Made by a program: the position numbers and the translations under genes | The notes under the pieces: model-generated | Told to the model about the DNA's origin: nothing | Seen by the model: the letters and a program-made list of their open reading frames with translations, nothing else | Database searches by the model: none | Part shown: piece by piece, positions 36,886-47,839 of the stretch | Layout of the letters: each line of letters starts with the position of its first letter | How positions within the stretch are numbered: position 1 is the stretch's first letter | From: Macrostomum hystrix | Lineage: Eukaryota; Platyhelminthes; Macrostomidae | Direction: 5' to 3' | DNA: 64,000 bases | Assembly (NCBI GenBank): GCA_950097015.1 | Contig: CATNEN010000031.1 | Coordinates: 124,001 to 188,000, forward strand

Positions 36886-39876
36886 ATGGCATCGCGAGCA
36901 GACGACCTGCCGCTGGACGACCCTGCAACGACGGAGGCCTGGTTGAGGAGCTTCGCCGCCATGAGCCGCAATAAGAAATTGAAGGACACGGCAGAGGAGA
37001 GACAGGTGACGGACTTGTTCCTTGCCAGGGCAGGCGTAAGCGCAGTTCGTGTCGTAAGTGTGATGGCGAGACCAAAAGAGTTGGAGGAGATGAACTTCGA
37101 GGACATCAGAAAGCTGATCTTGGAAAAGGTTCGCCCAAAGAAGAAGCTGATCATTGCCGAGCGCTCTCGGTTTTTGTCCCTGCGCCAAGAAGCAACTGAG
37201 TCAGCACAAAATTTCGCCCAGAGACTTCGAGATGCCGCCCGCTTCTGCGAGTTCGACAAGCTGAACGCCGAAGACAGCAAACAGTCAGCAGAGGACGAGC
37301 TCATCCAGACAATGCTGGTCAGTGGCCTGCACAATGCACAGCATCGCAGCAAAATTCTTGAGCACATCCAGAGCTCACAGCAACAGGTGACGCTCGAAAA
37401 CAGCGTGGAGTTTGTCCAACAACTCGAGCTCATCCAGCAATACAGCGGAGCGGAGAGACAGAAGGCACCGGAGCCAGCGACGATCGAGCCGGCGTCCATC
37501 GCCAGCGTGGACAAAAACCGCGGGGGCCCGAAGACCGCCTGCAAAGCCTGCGGCCTACAGCACCAGCCTGACCGCTGCCCAGCTTGGGGCAAAACCTGCA
37601 ACAAGTGCCGCAAGCGAAACCATTTCGCGGTCGTGTGCAGATCCGGGACCAAGGCAGCGCATGAAGTCACGGAAACAGCCGGGGCCGACACCATCAGTAG
37701 CACTCATCAGCAGAAGACCAGCAGCCTGAAGACAGTGCTGATCGAGGGTAAACGCATGGAGATGCAGCTGGACTCCGGCTCTGATGCCAGCATCATCCCG
37801 AGAAATTTCTGGCAGCAACTGGGCGAGCCGAAGTTGCGGAAATGCCGCCGGCAACTCAGGCAGTTCGACGGATCAGCCATCAAAACCCTCGGCAGCTTCA
37901 CAGCGGCTGTCGAGCTAGAAGACAAGGTCGCCTGCGTGGACATCATCGTCGCGGCCTGCAACAAGACACACGGTCTGCTGGGCACCGACTTGCTGCAGTT
38001 CGACCTGGACGGCGTGTCCCTGCACAACGTCGAGGAAGCACCGGCAGTCACGCTGGGAAAGCTTCGCGGATTCCGGGCCCGCATCGTTCTGAAGGACCAG
38101 GCCCGGCCTAGCTACTTCGAGGCTCGACCTGTCCCGATCCACCTGAAACCGCTGGTCATCGCTAAGCTCAGGAAGCTGATCAATGCCGGAATCCTGGAGA
38201 CGGTCCGCCCCGGAGGCAGCCAGTGGGCATCCCCTATCGTCATCGTGAGGAAACCGGACGGCGACTTGCGGATCTGCGCCGACTACAAAGTGAGTGTGAA
38301 CCCGCAAATTTGCGCAGACTCGTACCCGCTCCCGAACATCGAGACAGCCTTTACAGAGCTGTCAGGGATGTCCCACTTCGCCACGGTTGACCTGACGAAC
38401 GCCTACAACCAGATCGAGCTGGACGAGTCGGCCAGGGAAATCCTCACCATCAACACCCCGATCGGTTTGCTGCGCTGGACGAGGATGCCTTACGGCGTGA
38501 AAACTGCGAGCGCGCAGTTCCAAGCTGCCATGGAAGCCACGATCGGCGGTCTGGTGACGAACCTGGTGATCTATCAGGACGATGTCTGCATCGGCGCCCG
38601 GACAGCAGCTGAACTGGACGCAAAAGTCGAACAACTGCTAGCCAAGCTGAGCAAGTCAGGGATGGAGATCAACGAGAAAAAGTGCGTCTTCAGGAGCACC
38701 GAAATATCCTTTCTGGGATACCGAATCTCTGCTGAAGGCATCCGGCCGGACACCAAGCTGGTGGAGAAAGTGCTGCAAACCAAAGCGCCAACGTGTCGGA
38801 AGGAACTGGAGCCATTCCTAGGGCTGACTAACTACTACGCCCGCTACATCCAGGCCTACTCCGAGCGAGTCGAGTCGCTGACTGCCTTAAGGAGCCGCCA
38901 GACACCGTTCAAATGGGGCCCGAACCAGCAGAAGGCGTTCGACGAACTTAAACGGGCGCTGGCGGCCTATCCGGTGATCCGGATCTTCGACCCGACGAAG
39001 CGCACGACTCTGACTACGGACGCTAGTGAGAAGGCGGTCTCAGCCATCCTCACGCAAGACGGCCACCCAGTGCTCCACCTCTCCAGGCGGCTGACGGCAG
39101 CCGAGCAAAACTATTCCAACATCGAGAGGGAGGCTCTGGCCATCGTGTGGGCGACACAGCGAGCGAGGCACTTTCTGCTGGGAGCCAAGTTCACGCTAAA
39201 CTGCGATCATCAGCCGCTCGAGTTTATCTTCAGTCCGTCGAAGGAGCTGCCAAAGGTGACATCGGCCAGGATCATGCGCTGGGCTATCCAGTTGGCTGCA
39301 TTCGACTACGACATTGTCTATGTTCGTGGCAGTTGCATTCCACACGTCGATGCTATGTCCAGACTGGAGTTTGAGGATTCGTTCGAAAATCCTAAAGAGG
39401 AGGTGAGTCGCTTCGTTCATTGGACTGAGACTGACGTGCTGAAGCGAAACGAAATTCAACAGGCGACTGACGATGACCCTGTGCTACGGAGCATCCGACA
39501 GCGAATCAAGAACAACGTCTGGAGCAACTGCTCGGCGGCAGAACGGCCGTACAAGAGTGTCCGGCAACAACTGACGGTGGAAGATGGCATCATCTGTCTG
39601 GGAGACCTGATCGTGCCTCCGGCAAGGCTGCGCTCTCGAGTCCTTCAAGCGGCGCATGGAGACTCCCACAGCGGAGCGCTGGCGACACGAAACCGGTTGA
39701 AGAGAGAAGCCTGGTGGCCCGGACACTGCGACGATGTGGAACGCTACGTCAAGCAATGCGCAAAATGCACGGAGATCCGGACTCCACCGGCTCGCGCCAC
39801 CCACCCCTGGCCCGCGGAAAGCGCCGCATGGCAACGAGTGCACATGGACCACGCGCACGTGCCTGGTGTCGGTTGA
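36886..39876 (+). CDS. Gypsy Gag-Pol, first frame (Gag, PR, RT, RNase H, IN N-part)
   Basis: 996 codons from the ATG that directly follows the 5' LTR to TGA at 39874-39876. Gag-like N-terminus (MASRADDLP). Two zinc knuckles near 37540-37640 (CKACGLQHQPDRC, CNKCRKRNHFAVVC). Aspartic protease motif LDSGSDASIIP near 37770. Reverse transcriptase with YQDDV at about 38572. RNase H segment TTDASEKAVSAIL near 39013. Integrase HHCC finger at 39650-39770 (HGDSHSG...WWPGH...CAKC). Gag and Pol share one frame, so there is no gag-pol frameshift of the usual kind. The frame ends inside the integrase just before the catalytic core, so this copy cannot make full-length integrase without a frame change. Confidence 0.92.
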   Translation: MASRADDLPLDDPATTEAWLRSFAAMSRNKKLKDTAEERQVTDLFLARAGVSAVRVVSVMARPKELEEMNFEDIRKLILEKVRPKKKLIIAERSRFLSLRQEATESAQNFAQRLRDAARFCEFDKLNAEDSKQSAEDELIQTMLVSGLHNAQHRSKILEHIQSSQQQVTLENSVEFVQQLELIQQYSGAERQKAPEPATIEPASIASVDKNRGGPKTACKACGLQHQPDRCPAWGKTCNKCRKRNHFAVVCRSGTKAAHEVTETAGADTISSTHQQKTSSLKTVLIEGKRMEMQLDSGSDASIIPRNFWQQLGEPKLRKCRRQLRQFDGSAIKTLGSFTAAVELEDKVACVDIIVAACNKTHGLLGTDLLQFDLDGVSLHNVEEAPAVTLGKLRGFRARIVLKDQARPSYFEARPVPIHLKPLVIAKLRKLINAGILETVRPGGSQWASPIVIVRKPDGDLRICADYKVSVNPQICADSYPLPNIETAFTELSGMSHFATVDLTNAYNQIELDESAREILTINTPIGLLRWTRMPYGVKTASAQFQAAMEATIGGLVTNLVIYQDDVCIGARTAAELDAKVEQLLAKLSKSGMEINEKKCVFRSTEISFLGYRISAEGIRPDTKLVEKVLQTKAPTCRKELEPFLGLTNYYARYIQAYSERVESLTALRSRQTPFKWGPNQQKAFDELKRALAAYPVIRIFDPTKRTTLTTDASEKAVSAILTQDGHPVLHLSRRLTAAEQNYSNIEREALAIVWATQRARHFLLGAKFTLNCDHQPLEFIFSPSKELPKVTSARIMRWAIQLAAFDYDIVYVRGSCIPHVDAMSRLEFEDSFENPKEEVSRFVHWTETDVLKRNEIQQATDDDPVLRSIRQRIKNNVWSNCSAAERPYKSVRQQLTVEDGIICLGDLIVPPARLRSRVLQAAHGDSHSGALATRNRLKREAWWPGHCDDVERYVKQCAKCTEIRTPPARATHPWPAESAAWQRVHMDHAHVPGVG

Positions 39877-39877
39877 T

Positions 39878-40744
39878 CTGTTGATCGTCGTGGACGCGTT
39901 TTCTGGCTGGCCGGAGGCGGTTCGAGTACCAGACCGGAGCGCCCAGACAACGTTGCGCACTCTGCGGGCCATCTTCTCCAAGCTGGGTGTCCCATGCACG
40001 CTGGTCTCGGACAACGCGGCCGAATTCTGCGACGGCGAGCTGCGCGACTGGTTGCGGAGAATCGGCTGCTCGCAGATACACTCACCACCGTACCACCCGG
40101 AGTCAAACGGCCTAGCAGAGCGGATGGTCCAGACTGTCAAACGGGGTCTGGTGGCATTTCCGGTGCATCGCGGATCTTTTGATGCGTATCTGGCCAAGCT
40201 GCTGCTGAACTACAGGGCGACTCCGAGGAGCGACGGCCGAGACAGTCCGTCAGCGCTGATGGGCAGACAACTGAGGAGCCCACTGACCCTGACGTTCAGT
40301 GTCGATGCGCCTGTCATCTACCAGGCTCGTGCCAGCAGCCCTACGGAGTCTGCGCGTTTCGTGGTACAGGCTGGGCACAACACCGCCGTGGTCACCCGAA
40401 AGGATGGTCGGCCGGTGCTCGCTCATCGGGATCAGATCCGCCCACTATCTGACGGCAATGAGCAACCAGTTGGTGACTTGCCTGGGAGGGACGACGGAAG
40501 AAAAGATTCCGCCTCCGAGGTGGCTGCACTCCCGGGTTCTGAGGTGCAGGACGGCCCGGCCCGGCTGGTAGCTTTCAGCCAAATGCAACTTCGGTGCCCA
40601 GACGAAGTGAGCGCAGCAACAAAGGTGTTCCACCCGATCGTCTGGTCCTCCGTTGACGGGGAGATGTGGCGCCGTCGGTCCATCGCGGCCAGGCGCATTG
40701 ATAGCCTGAGCGTGGGCGGGCACGGTGCCGCCAATGTCCTTTAA
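39878..40744 (+). CDS. Gypsy Pol, second frame (integrase core and C-terminus)
   Basis: Continues the integrase in another frame from LLIVVDAFSGW. The catalytic triad is intact: Asp at 39893, Asp at 40010 (VSDNAAEF) and Glu at 40118 (ESNGLAER), with the DD35E spacing. A basic tail follows, with AHRDQIRP at about 40420. The frame continues through the start of the 3' LTR and stops at 40742-40744, so the last 26 codons are LTR-encoded. It has no start of its own here; it is the downstream part of the frameshifted polyprotein. Confidence 0.88.
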   Translation: MLIVVDAFSGWPEAVRVPDRSAQTTLRTLRAIFSKLGVPCTLVSDNAAEFCDGELRDWLRRIGCSQIHSPPYHPESNGLAERMVQTVKRGLVAFPVHRGSFDAYLAKLLLNYRATPRSDGRDSPSALMGRQLRSPLTLTFSVDAPVIYQARASSPTESARFVVQAGHNTAVVTRKDGRPVLAHRDQIRPLSDGNEQPVGDLPGRDDGRKDSASEVAALPGSEVQDGPARLVAFSQMQLRCPDEVSAATKVFHPIVWSSVDGEMWRRRSIAARRIDSLSVGGHGAANVL

Positions 40745-40921
40745 CTCTTCACTGACCTATTAATGTACATGCCTATTGTGTGGCACGTGGCCACCGCTCA
40801 ATAATATCGCACGTTGTACTTGTATCTCGCGTTCTATATAAGTGATGTGACTGATGCACAAATATATTATCGTAATCGCTCCAAACTAACAAACATAAGA
40901 GTCACTCTAAACGACACGACA
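40665..40921 (+). repeat. Gypsy 3' LTR
   Basis: 257 bp, one substitution from the 5' LTR. Preceded by the purine stretch GACGGGGAGA (about 40655-40664), the candidate polypurine tract. Confidence 0.95.
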
Positions 40922-41375
40922 GCCATGATTCAAACTCTTGTTTAGCCATGATTCAAACTCTGGTTTAGCCATGATTCAAACTCTGGTTTAGCCATGATTC
41001 AGACGCTGGTTTAGCCATGATTCAAACGCTTGGTTAGCTATGATTCAAACTCTGGTTTAGCCATGATTCAAGCTCTGGTTTAGCCATGATTCAGACGCTG
41101 TTTTTGCCATGATTCAAGCTCTGGTTTAGCCATGATTCAGACGTTGCTTTTGCCATGATTCAAGCTCTGGTTTAGCCATGATTCAGACGCTGTTTTTGCC
41201 ATGATATAAAACCGGGTTTAGCCATGATTCAAACGCTAGTTTTGTCATTGATTCAAACTCTATTTTTGCAATGATTCAAACTCAGATTTTCTATGGTTTA
41301 TAATATTTTATTTACGAAATGAAAAAAATAAATTAAAATAATCTTCAATTACTACTGGCTGAAAATTAGTCTAAA
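40922..41375 (+). repeat. Remainder of the 23-bp array and first part of element 1 tail
   Basis: About 15 further 23-bp units continue the array after the retrotransposon (to about 41265), with more GTTTTTGCCATG variants near the end. 41285-41375 then matches 10770-10860 of copy 1 up to ATTAGTCTAAA. Confidence 0.88.
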
Positions 41376-43590
41376 CGAGCTAAACTCCTCCTCCGGAGGA
41401 GGTTGAGGGGAGGGAACTCCCATCGCCTGATCTCCCATCGCGTCATCTCCTATCGCCTGATCTCCCATCGCGTCATCTCCTATCGCCTGATCTCCCATCG
41501 CCTGATCTCCCATCGCCTAATCTCCCATCGTCTCATCTCCCATCGCCTCATCTCCCATCGCCTCATCTCCCATCGCCTCATCTCCCATCGCCTCATCTCC
41601 CATCGCCTCATCTCCCATCGCCTCATCTCCCGTCGCCTGATCTCCCATCGCTTCATCTCCCATCGGCTCATCTCCCATCGCCTCATCTTCCATCACCTGA
41701 TCACCCATCACCTCATCTCCCATCGCCTAATCTCCCATCGCATCATCTCCCATCGTCTCATCTCCCATCGCCTCATCTCCTATCGCCTGATCTCCCATCG
41801 CCTAATCTCCCATCGCCTCATCTACCATCGCCTCATCTCCCGTCGCCACATCTCCTATCGCCTGATCTCCCATCGCCTCATTTCTCATTGCCTCATCTCC
41901 CGTCGCCACATCTCCCATCGCCTGATCTCCCATCGCCTGATCTCCCATCGCCTCATCTCCCATCGCCTGATCTTCCATCGCCTGATCTCCCATCGCCTGA
42001 TCTCCCATCGGCTCATCTCCCGTCGCCTGATCTCCCATCGCCTGATCTCCTATCGCCTGATCTCCCATCGCCTCATCTCCTATCGCCTGATCTCCCATCG
42101 CCTGATCTCCCATCGCCTCATCTCCCATCGGCTCATCTCCCGTCGCCTGATCTCCCATCGCCTGATCACCCATCACCTCATCTCCCATCGCCTAATCTCC
42201 CATCGCATCATCTCCCATCGTCTTATCTCCCATCGCCTCATCTCCTATCGCCTGATCTCCCATCGCCTAATCTCCCATCGCCTCATCTCCCATCGCCTCA
42301 TCTCCCGTCGCCACATCTCCCGTCGCCACATCTCCTATCGCCTGATCTCCTATCGCCTGATCTCCCATCGCCTCATCTCCTATCGCCTGATCTCCCATCG
42401 CCTGATCTCCCATCGCCTCATCTCCCATCGGCTCATCTCCCGTCGCCTGATCTCCCATCGCCTGATCACCCATCACCTCATCTCCCATCGCCTAATCTCC
42501 CATCGCATCATCTCCCATCGTCTCATCTCCCATCGCCTCATCTCCTATCGCCTGATCTCCCATCGCCTAATCTCCCATCGCCTCATCTCCCATCGCCTCA
42601 TCTCCCGTCGCCACATCTCCCGTCGCCACATCTCCTATCGCCTGATCTCCCATCGCCTCATTTCTCATTGCCTCATCTCCCGTCGCCACATCTCCCATCG
42701 CCTGATCTCCCATCGCCTCATCTCCCATCGCCTGATCTTCCATCGCCTGATCTCCCATCGCCTGATCTCCCATCGGCTCATCTCCCGTCGCCTGATCTCC
42801 CATCGCCTGATCTCCCATCGCCTGATCTCCTATCGCCTGATCTCCCATCGCCTCATCTCCTATCGCCTGATCTCCCATCGCCTGATCTCCCATCGCCTCA
42901 TCTCCCATCGGCTCATCTCCCGTCGCCTGATCTCCCATTGCCTGATCTCCCATTGCCTGATCTCAAATCGCCTCAGTTCTTTTCAAATGTTAAAAGGCAA
43001 AATAATAATTCACAGTTGAAATTTCATTGCCTTTAGCGCAAAGGGCAGCCAGTTTTTTAGTAAGTACATTCTTCTCCGCCTACACTGAGAGGCCCGCAAA
43101 TTTTATCAATTGAATTTTAACCCAGCCAACTCTGCCCTGCCCATTGTACGCACTTCAATATTGAACAAATCAGACCCCTCAATAGAAATAACTCGCGGCA
43201 CCCTCTCTCCGCCAATACACAGGGACAGTTAGAATGTGCGTACGGCCAACTCTCCGCCCCATTTTCAAACCGACTGCCAACCCTCCACTGGAGAGAAAAT
43301 ACACTAAACAGATAGGCACAAAATGTTGACGCAACTCATTTAATCGAGGCCAATTTCATCACAGCGGGAAGGACATTTGCCTACTATATACTACTTAATA
43401 GCCTTTCTGCTTTTTTGAGGATCATAGAATTTGAAATTTCAGAATTAAAATAGCCTATAGCCTTCCTCGGAAAATTTCCCATTTTCCCATATAAGTTTCA
43501 ACGCTGAGTTGCCAGTATTCTAGGAGGAGATGTCGAACTGACACACACACAGACACACAGACAAACAACACGTGAAAATTAGTATATTTA
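41376..43590 (+). mobile_element. Element 2, copy 1
   Basis: Starts CGAGCTAAACTCC with the palindrome CCTCCTCCGGAGGAGG, then TTGAGGGGAG. It carries a 15-bp satellite (41420-42975, consensus TCTCCCATCGCCTCA, about 104 units), then a short-type 3' module: GGCAGCCAGTTTTTTAG, several hundred unique bases, an (AC/AGAC)n microsatellite and CACGTGAAAATTAGTATATTTA. No mobility protein is encoded. Confidence 0.75.
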
Positions 43591-45396
43591 CGAGCTAAAC
43601 TCCTCCTCCGGAGGAGGTTGAGGGGAGAGAACTCCCATCGCCTGATCTCCCACCGTCTCATCTCCCATCGCCTCATCTCCCATCGCCTCATCTCCCATCG
43701 CGTCATCTCCTATCGCCTGATCTCCCATCGCCTCATCTCCCATCGCCTCATCTCCCATCGCCTCATCTCCCGTCGCCTAATCTCCCATCGCATCATCTCC
43801 CATCGCCTCATCTCCCATCCCCTCATCTCCCGTCGCCTGATCTCCCATCGCCTCATCTCCCATCGCCTGATCTCCTATCCCCTCATCTCCCATCGCATAA
43901 TCTCCCATCGCCTCATCTCCTATCGCCTCATCTTTCATCGCCTCATCTACCATCGCCTGATCTCCCATCGCCTGATCTCCCATCCCCTCATCTCCCGTCG
44001 CCTAATCTCCCATCGCCTGATCTCCCATCCCCTCATCTCCCGTCGCCTGATCTCCCATCGCCTCATCTCCCATCGCCTGATCTCCTATCCCCTCATCTCC
44101 CGTCGCCTGATCTCCCATCGCGTCATCTTTCATCGCCTCATCTCTCATCACCTCATCTCCCATCGCCTCATCTCCCATCGCCTCATCTCCCATCGCCTCA
44201 TCTCTCATCGCCTAAACTCCCATTGCCTCATCTTCCGTCGCCACATCTCCCATCGCCTCATCTAACCAAAAACTCCTCACCCAATGATGTCTGAAAGTAG
44301 CAATGTGCGTAAACCGCCTTTTGTCCGACTAAACTGCTGAAAACAATTCAAAATTGACCAATTTTTATTTAGCTACCATGCCCAGAATCTTCAGAATTAA
44401 AATAGACGACAACTTTCGGATAAGATTGAGGGGCTAGAAATCATATCGCGCGAACTCCATCAACTTTAAATTAAACCCCACCCGTTAAAACAGGTGAAGT
44501 CCGAGCCATTAATATTGACGACAGCCAGTTCTCCGGGCCCCGCTCAGTCAGAGGTGCGAATTTCAATAAATAAAATTCAACAGCCCGCCTTCGAGAATAG
44601 GAATGTGTGAAACTGTATTGTGGCGAATTCTCTCTCCTTAGCAATCTCGCCGAGACACTGTACACTCAGCTGAAAGCATTGCAAAAGTATAAAAACTTTA
44701 TTTGCCCTTGGCATCCCCAATTTCGGAATTCAGCAATGAAATTTATATCTCTGGATTTAGAACTTCAAGTTCTCTCCAGCAGTACAAATGTTATCCACAA
44801 ATCTTAAAAAAGCAAAATAATATTCTCAGTTGAAATTTCTGCAAAAGGCAGCCAGTTTTTTATTAAGTACATTCTTCTCCACCTACACTGAGAGGCCCGC
44901 AAATTTTATCAATTGAATTTTAACCCAGCCAACTCTGCCCTGCCCATTGTACGCACTTCAATATTGAACAAATCAGACCCCTCAATAGAACTGACTAACG
45001 GCACCCTCTCTCCGCCAATACACAGAGGCAGTTAGAATGTGCGTACGGCCACCTCTCCGCCCCATTTTTTTCAAACCGACTGCCAACCCTCCACTGGAGA
45101 GAAAATACACTAAACAGATAGGCACAAAATGTTGACGCAACTCATTTAACCGAGGCCAATTTCATCACAGCGGGAAGGACATTTGCCTACTATATACTAC
45201 TTAATAGCCTTTCTGCTTTTTTGAGGATCATAGAATTTGAAATTTCAGAATTAAAATAGCCTATAGCCTTCCTCGGAAAATTTCCCATTTTCCCATATAA
45301 GTTTCAACGCTGAGTTGCCAGTATTCTAGGAGGAGATGTCGAACTGACACACACACACACAGACAGACAAACAACACGTGAAAATTAGTATATTTA
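43591..45396 (+). mobile_element. Element 2, copy 2 (long 3' module)
   Basis: Same hairpin start. 15-bp array at 43634-44272 (about 43 units). Then an extra about 540-bp segment (44273-44815) absent from the short-type copies, then the common 3' module ending TTAGTATATTTA. Confidence 0.75.
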
Positions 45397-47839
45397 CGAG
45401 CTAAACTCCTCCTCCGGAGGAGGTTGAGGGGAGAGAACTCCCATCGCCTGATCTCCAATCGCCTGATCTTCCCCCGCCTGATCTCCCACCGTCTCATCTC
45501 CCATCGCCTCATCTCCCATCGCCTAATCTCCCATCGCCTAATCTCCCATCGCCTGATCTCCCATTGCCTGATCTCCCATCGCCTCATCTCCCATCGCCTA
45601 ATCTCCCATCGGCTGATCTCCCATCGGCTGATCTCCCATCGCCTCATCTCCAATCGCCTGATCTCCCATCGCCTAATCTCCCATCGCCTCATCTCCCATC
45701 GCCTAATCTCCCATCGCCTAATCTCCCATCGCCTCATCTCCCATCGCCTCATCTTCCATCACCTGATCACCCATCACCTCATCTCCCATCGCCTAATCTC
45801 CCATCGCATCATCTCCCATCGTCTCATCTCCCATCGCCTCATCTCCTATCGCCTAATCTCCCATCGCCTCATCTCCCATCGCCTCATCTCCCATCGCCTC
45901 ATCTCACATCGCCTGATCTCCCATCGCCTCATCTCCCATCGCCTAATCTCCCATCGCCTAATCTCCCATCGCCTGATCTCCCATTGCCTGATCTCCCATC
46001 GCCTCATCTCCCATCGCCTAATCTCCCATCGGCTGATCTCCCATCGGCTGATCTCCCATCGCCTCATCTCCAATCGCCTGATCTCCCATCGCCTAATCTC
46101 CCATCGCCTCATCTCCCATCGCCTAATCTCCCATCGCCTAATCTCCCATCGCCTCATCTCCCATTGCCTGATCTCCCATCGCCTCATCTCCCATCGCCTA
46201 ATCTCCCATCGGCTGATCTCCCATCGGCTGATCTCCCATCGCCTCATCTCCAATCGCCTGATCTCCCATCGCCTAATCTCCCATCGCCTCATCTCCCATC
46301 GCCTAATCTCCCATCGCCTAATCTCCCATCGCCTCATCTCCCATCGCCTCATCTTCCATCACCTGATCACCCATCACCTCATCTCCCATCGCCTAATCTC
46401 CCATCGCATCATCTCCCATCGTCTCATCTCCCATCGCCTCATCTCCTATCGCCTAATCTCCCATCGCCTCATCTCCCATCGCCTCATCTCCCATCGCCTC
46501 ATCTCACATCGCCTGATCTCCCATCGCCTCATCTCCCATCGCCTAATCTCCCATCGCCTAATCTCCCATCGCCTGATCTCCCATTGCCTGATCTCCCATC
46601 GCCTCATCTCCCATCGCCTAATCTCCCATCGGCTGATCTCCCATCGGCTGATCTCCCATCGCCTCATCTCCAATCGCCTGATCTCCCATCGCCTAATCTC
46701 CCATCGCCTCATCTCCCATCGCCTAATCTCCCATCGCCTAATCTCCCATCGCCTCATCTCCCATCGCCTCATCTTCCATCACCTGATCACCCATCACCTC
46801 ATCTCCCATCGCCTAATCTCCCATCGCCTCATCTCCCATCGCCTCATCTCCCATCGCCTCATCTCCCATCGCCTGATCTCCCATCGCCTGATCTCCCATC
46901 GCCTGATCTCCCATAGCCTCATCTCCCATCGGCTCATCTCCCGTCGCCTGATCTCCCATCGCCTGATCTCCTATCGCCTGATCTCCTATCGCCTGATCTC
47001 CCATCGCCTAATCTCCCATCGCCTCATCTCCCATCGCCTGATCTCCCATCGCCTGATCTCCCATCGCCTGATCTCCCATCGGCTCATCTCCCGTTGCCTG
47101 ATCTCCCATCGCCTGATCTCCCATCGCCTGATCTCCCATCGCCTCATCTCCGATCGCCTGATCTCCCATCGCCTGATCTCCCATTGCCTGATCTCCCATT
47201 GCCTGATCTCAAATCGCCTCAGTTCTTTTCAAATGTTACAAAGCAAAATAATAATTCACAGTTGAAATTTCATTGCCTTTAGCGCAAAGGGCAGCCAGTT
47301 TTTTAGTAAGTACATTCTTCTCCGCCTACACTGAGAGGCCCGCAAATTAAAAAATTATATTTTAACCCAGCCAACTCTGCCCTGCCCATTGTACGCACTT
47401 CAATATTGAACAAATCAGACCCCTCAATAGAACTGACTAACGGCACCCTCTCTCCGCCAATACACAGAGGCAGTTAGAATGTGCGTACGGCCACCTCTCC
47501 GCCCCATTTTTTTTCAAACCGACTGCCAACCCTCCACTGGAGAGAAAATACACTAAACAGATAGGCACAAAATGTTGACGCAACTCATTTAACCGAGGCC
47601 AATTTCATCACAGCGGGAAGGACATTTGCCTACTATATACTACTTAATAGCCTTTCTGCTTTTTTGAGGATCATAGAATTTGAAATTTCAGAATTAAAAT
47701 AGCCTATAGCCTTCCTCGGAAAATTTCCCATTTTCCCATATAAGTTTCAACGCTGAGTTGCCAGTATTCTAGGAGGAGATGTCGAACTGACACACAGACA
47801 CACAGACAGACAAACAACACGTGAAAATTAGTATATTTA
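45397..47839 (+). mobile_element. Element 2, copy 3
   Basis: 2443 bp. 15-bp array 45438-47220 (about 119 units) with a 600-bp internal period (compare the CTTCCATCACCTGATCACC block at 45753 and 46353). Short-type 3' module. Copy 5 is an apparently identical duplicate. Confidence 0.77.

Larger units (their letters stand above)
36629..40921 (+). mobile_element. Ty3/gypsy LTR retrotransposon inserted in the 23-bp array
   Basis: 4293 bp with two 257-bp LTRs (36629-36885 and 40665-40921) that start TG and end CA and differ at one site only (G at 36830, A at 40866). Domain order is gag, zinc knuckles, protease, RT, RNase H, integrase, the Ty3/gypsy order; no env. Integrase and tail features resemble the Mag/K02A2.6-type lineage, but that is a guess. 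The polyprotein is interrupted by one frameshift near 39875. One LTR difference in 257 implies a recent insertion. Confidence 0.96.

Noticed and set aside
36831-37703. Long minus-strand frame opposite gypsy gag
   Set aside because: Antisense shadow of the gag-pol frame; no domain and no independent signals.
44471-44665. 64-codon minus-strand frame (starting MYSVSARLL) recurring at 48480 and 58975
   Set aside because: Copies lie in the duplicated long 3' module of element 2. They are recent duplicates, so recurrence does not show coding constraint; no domain recognised.
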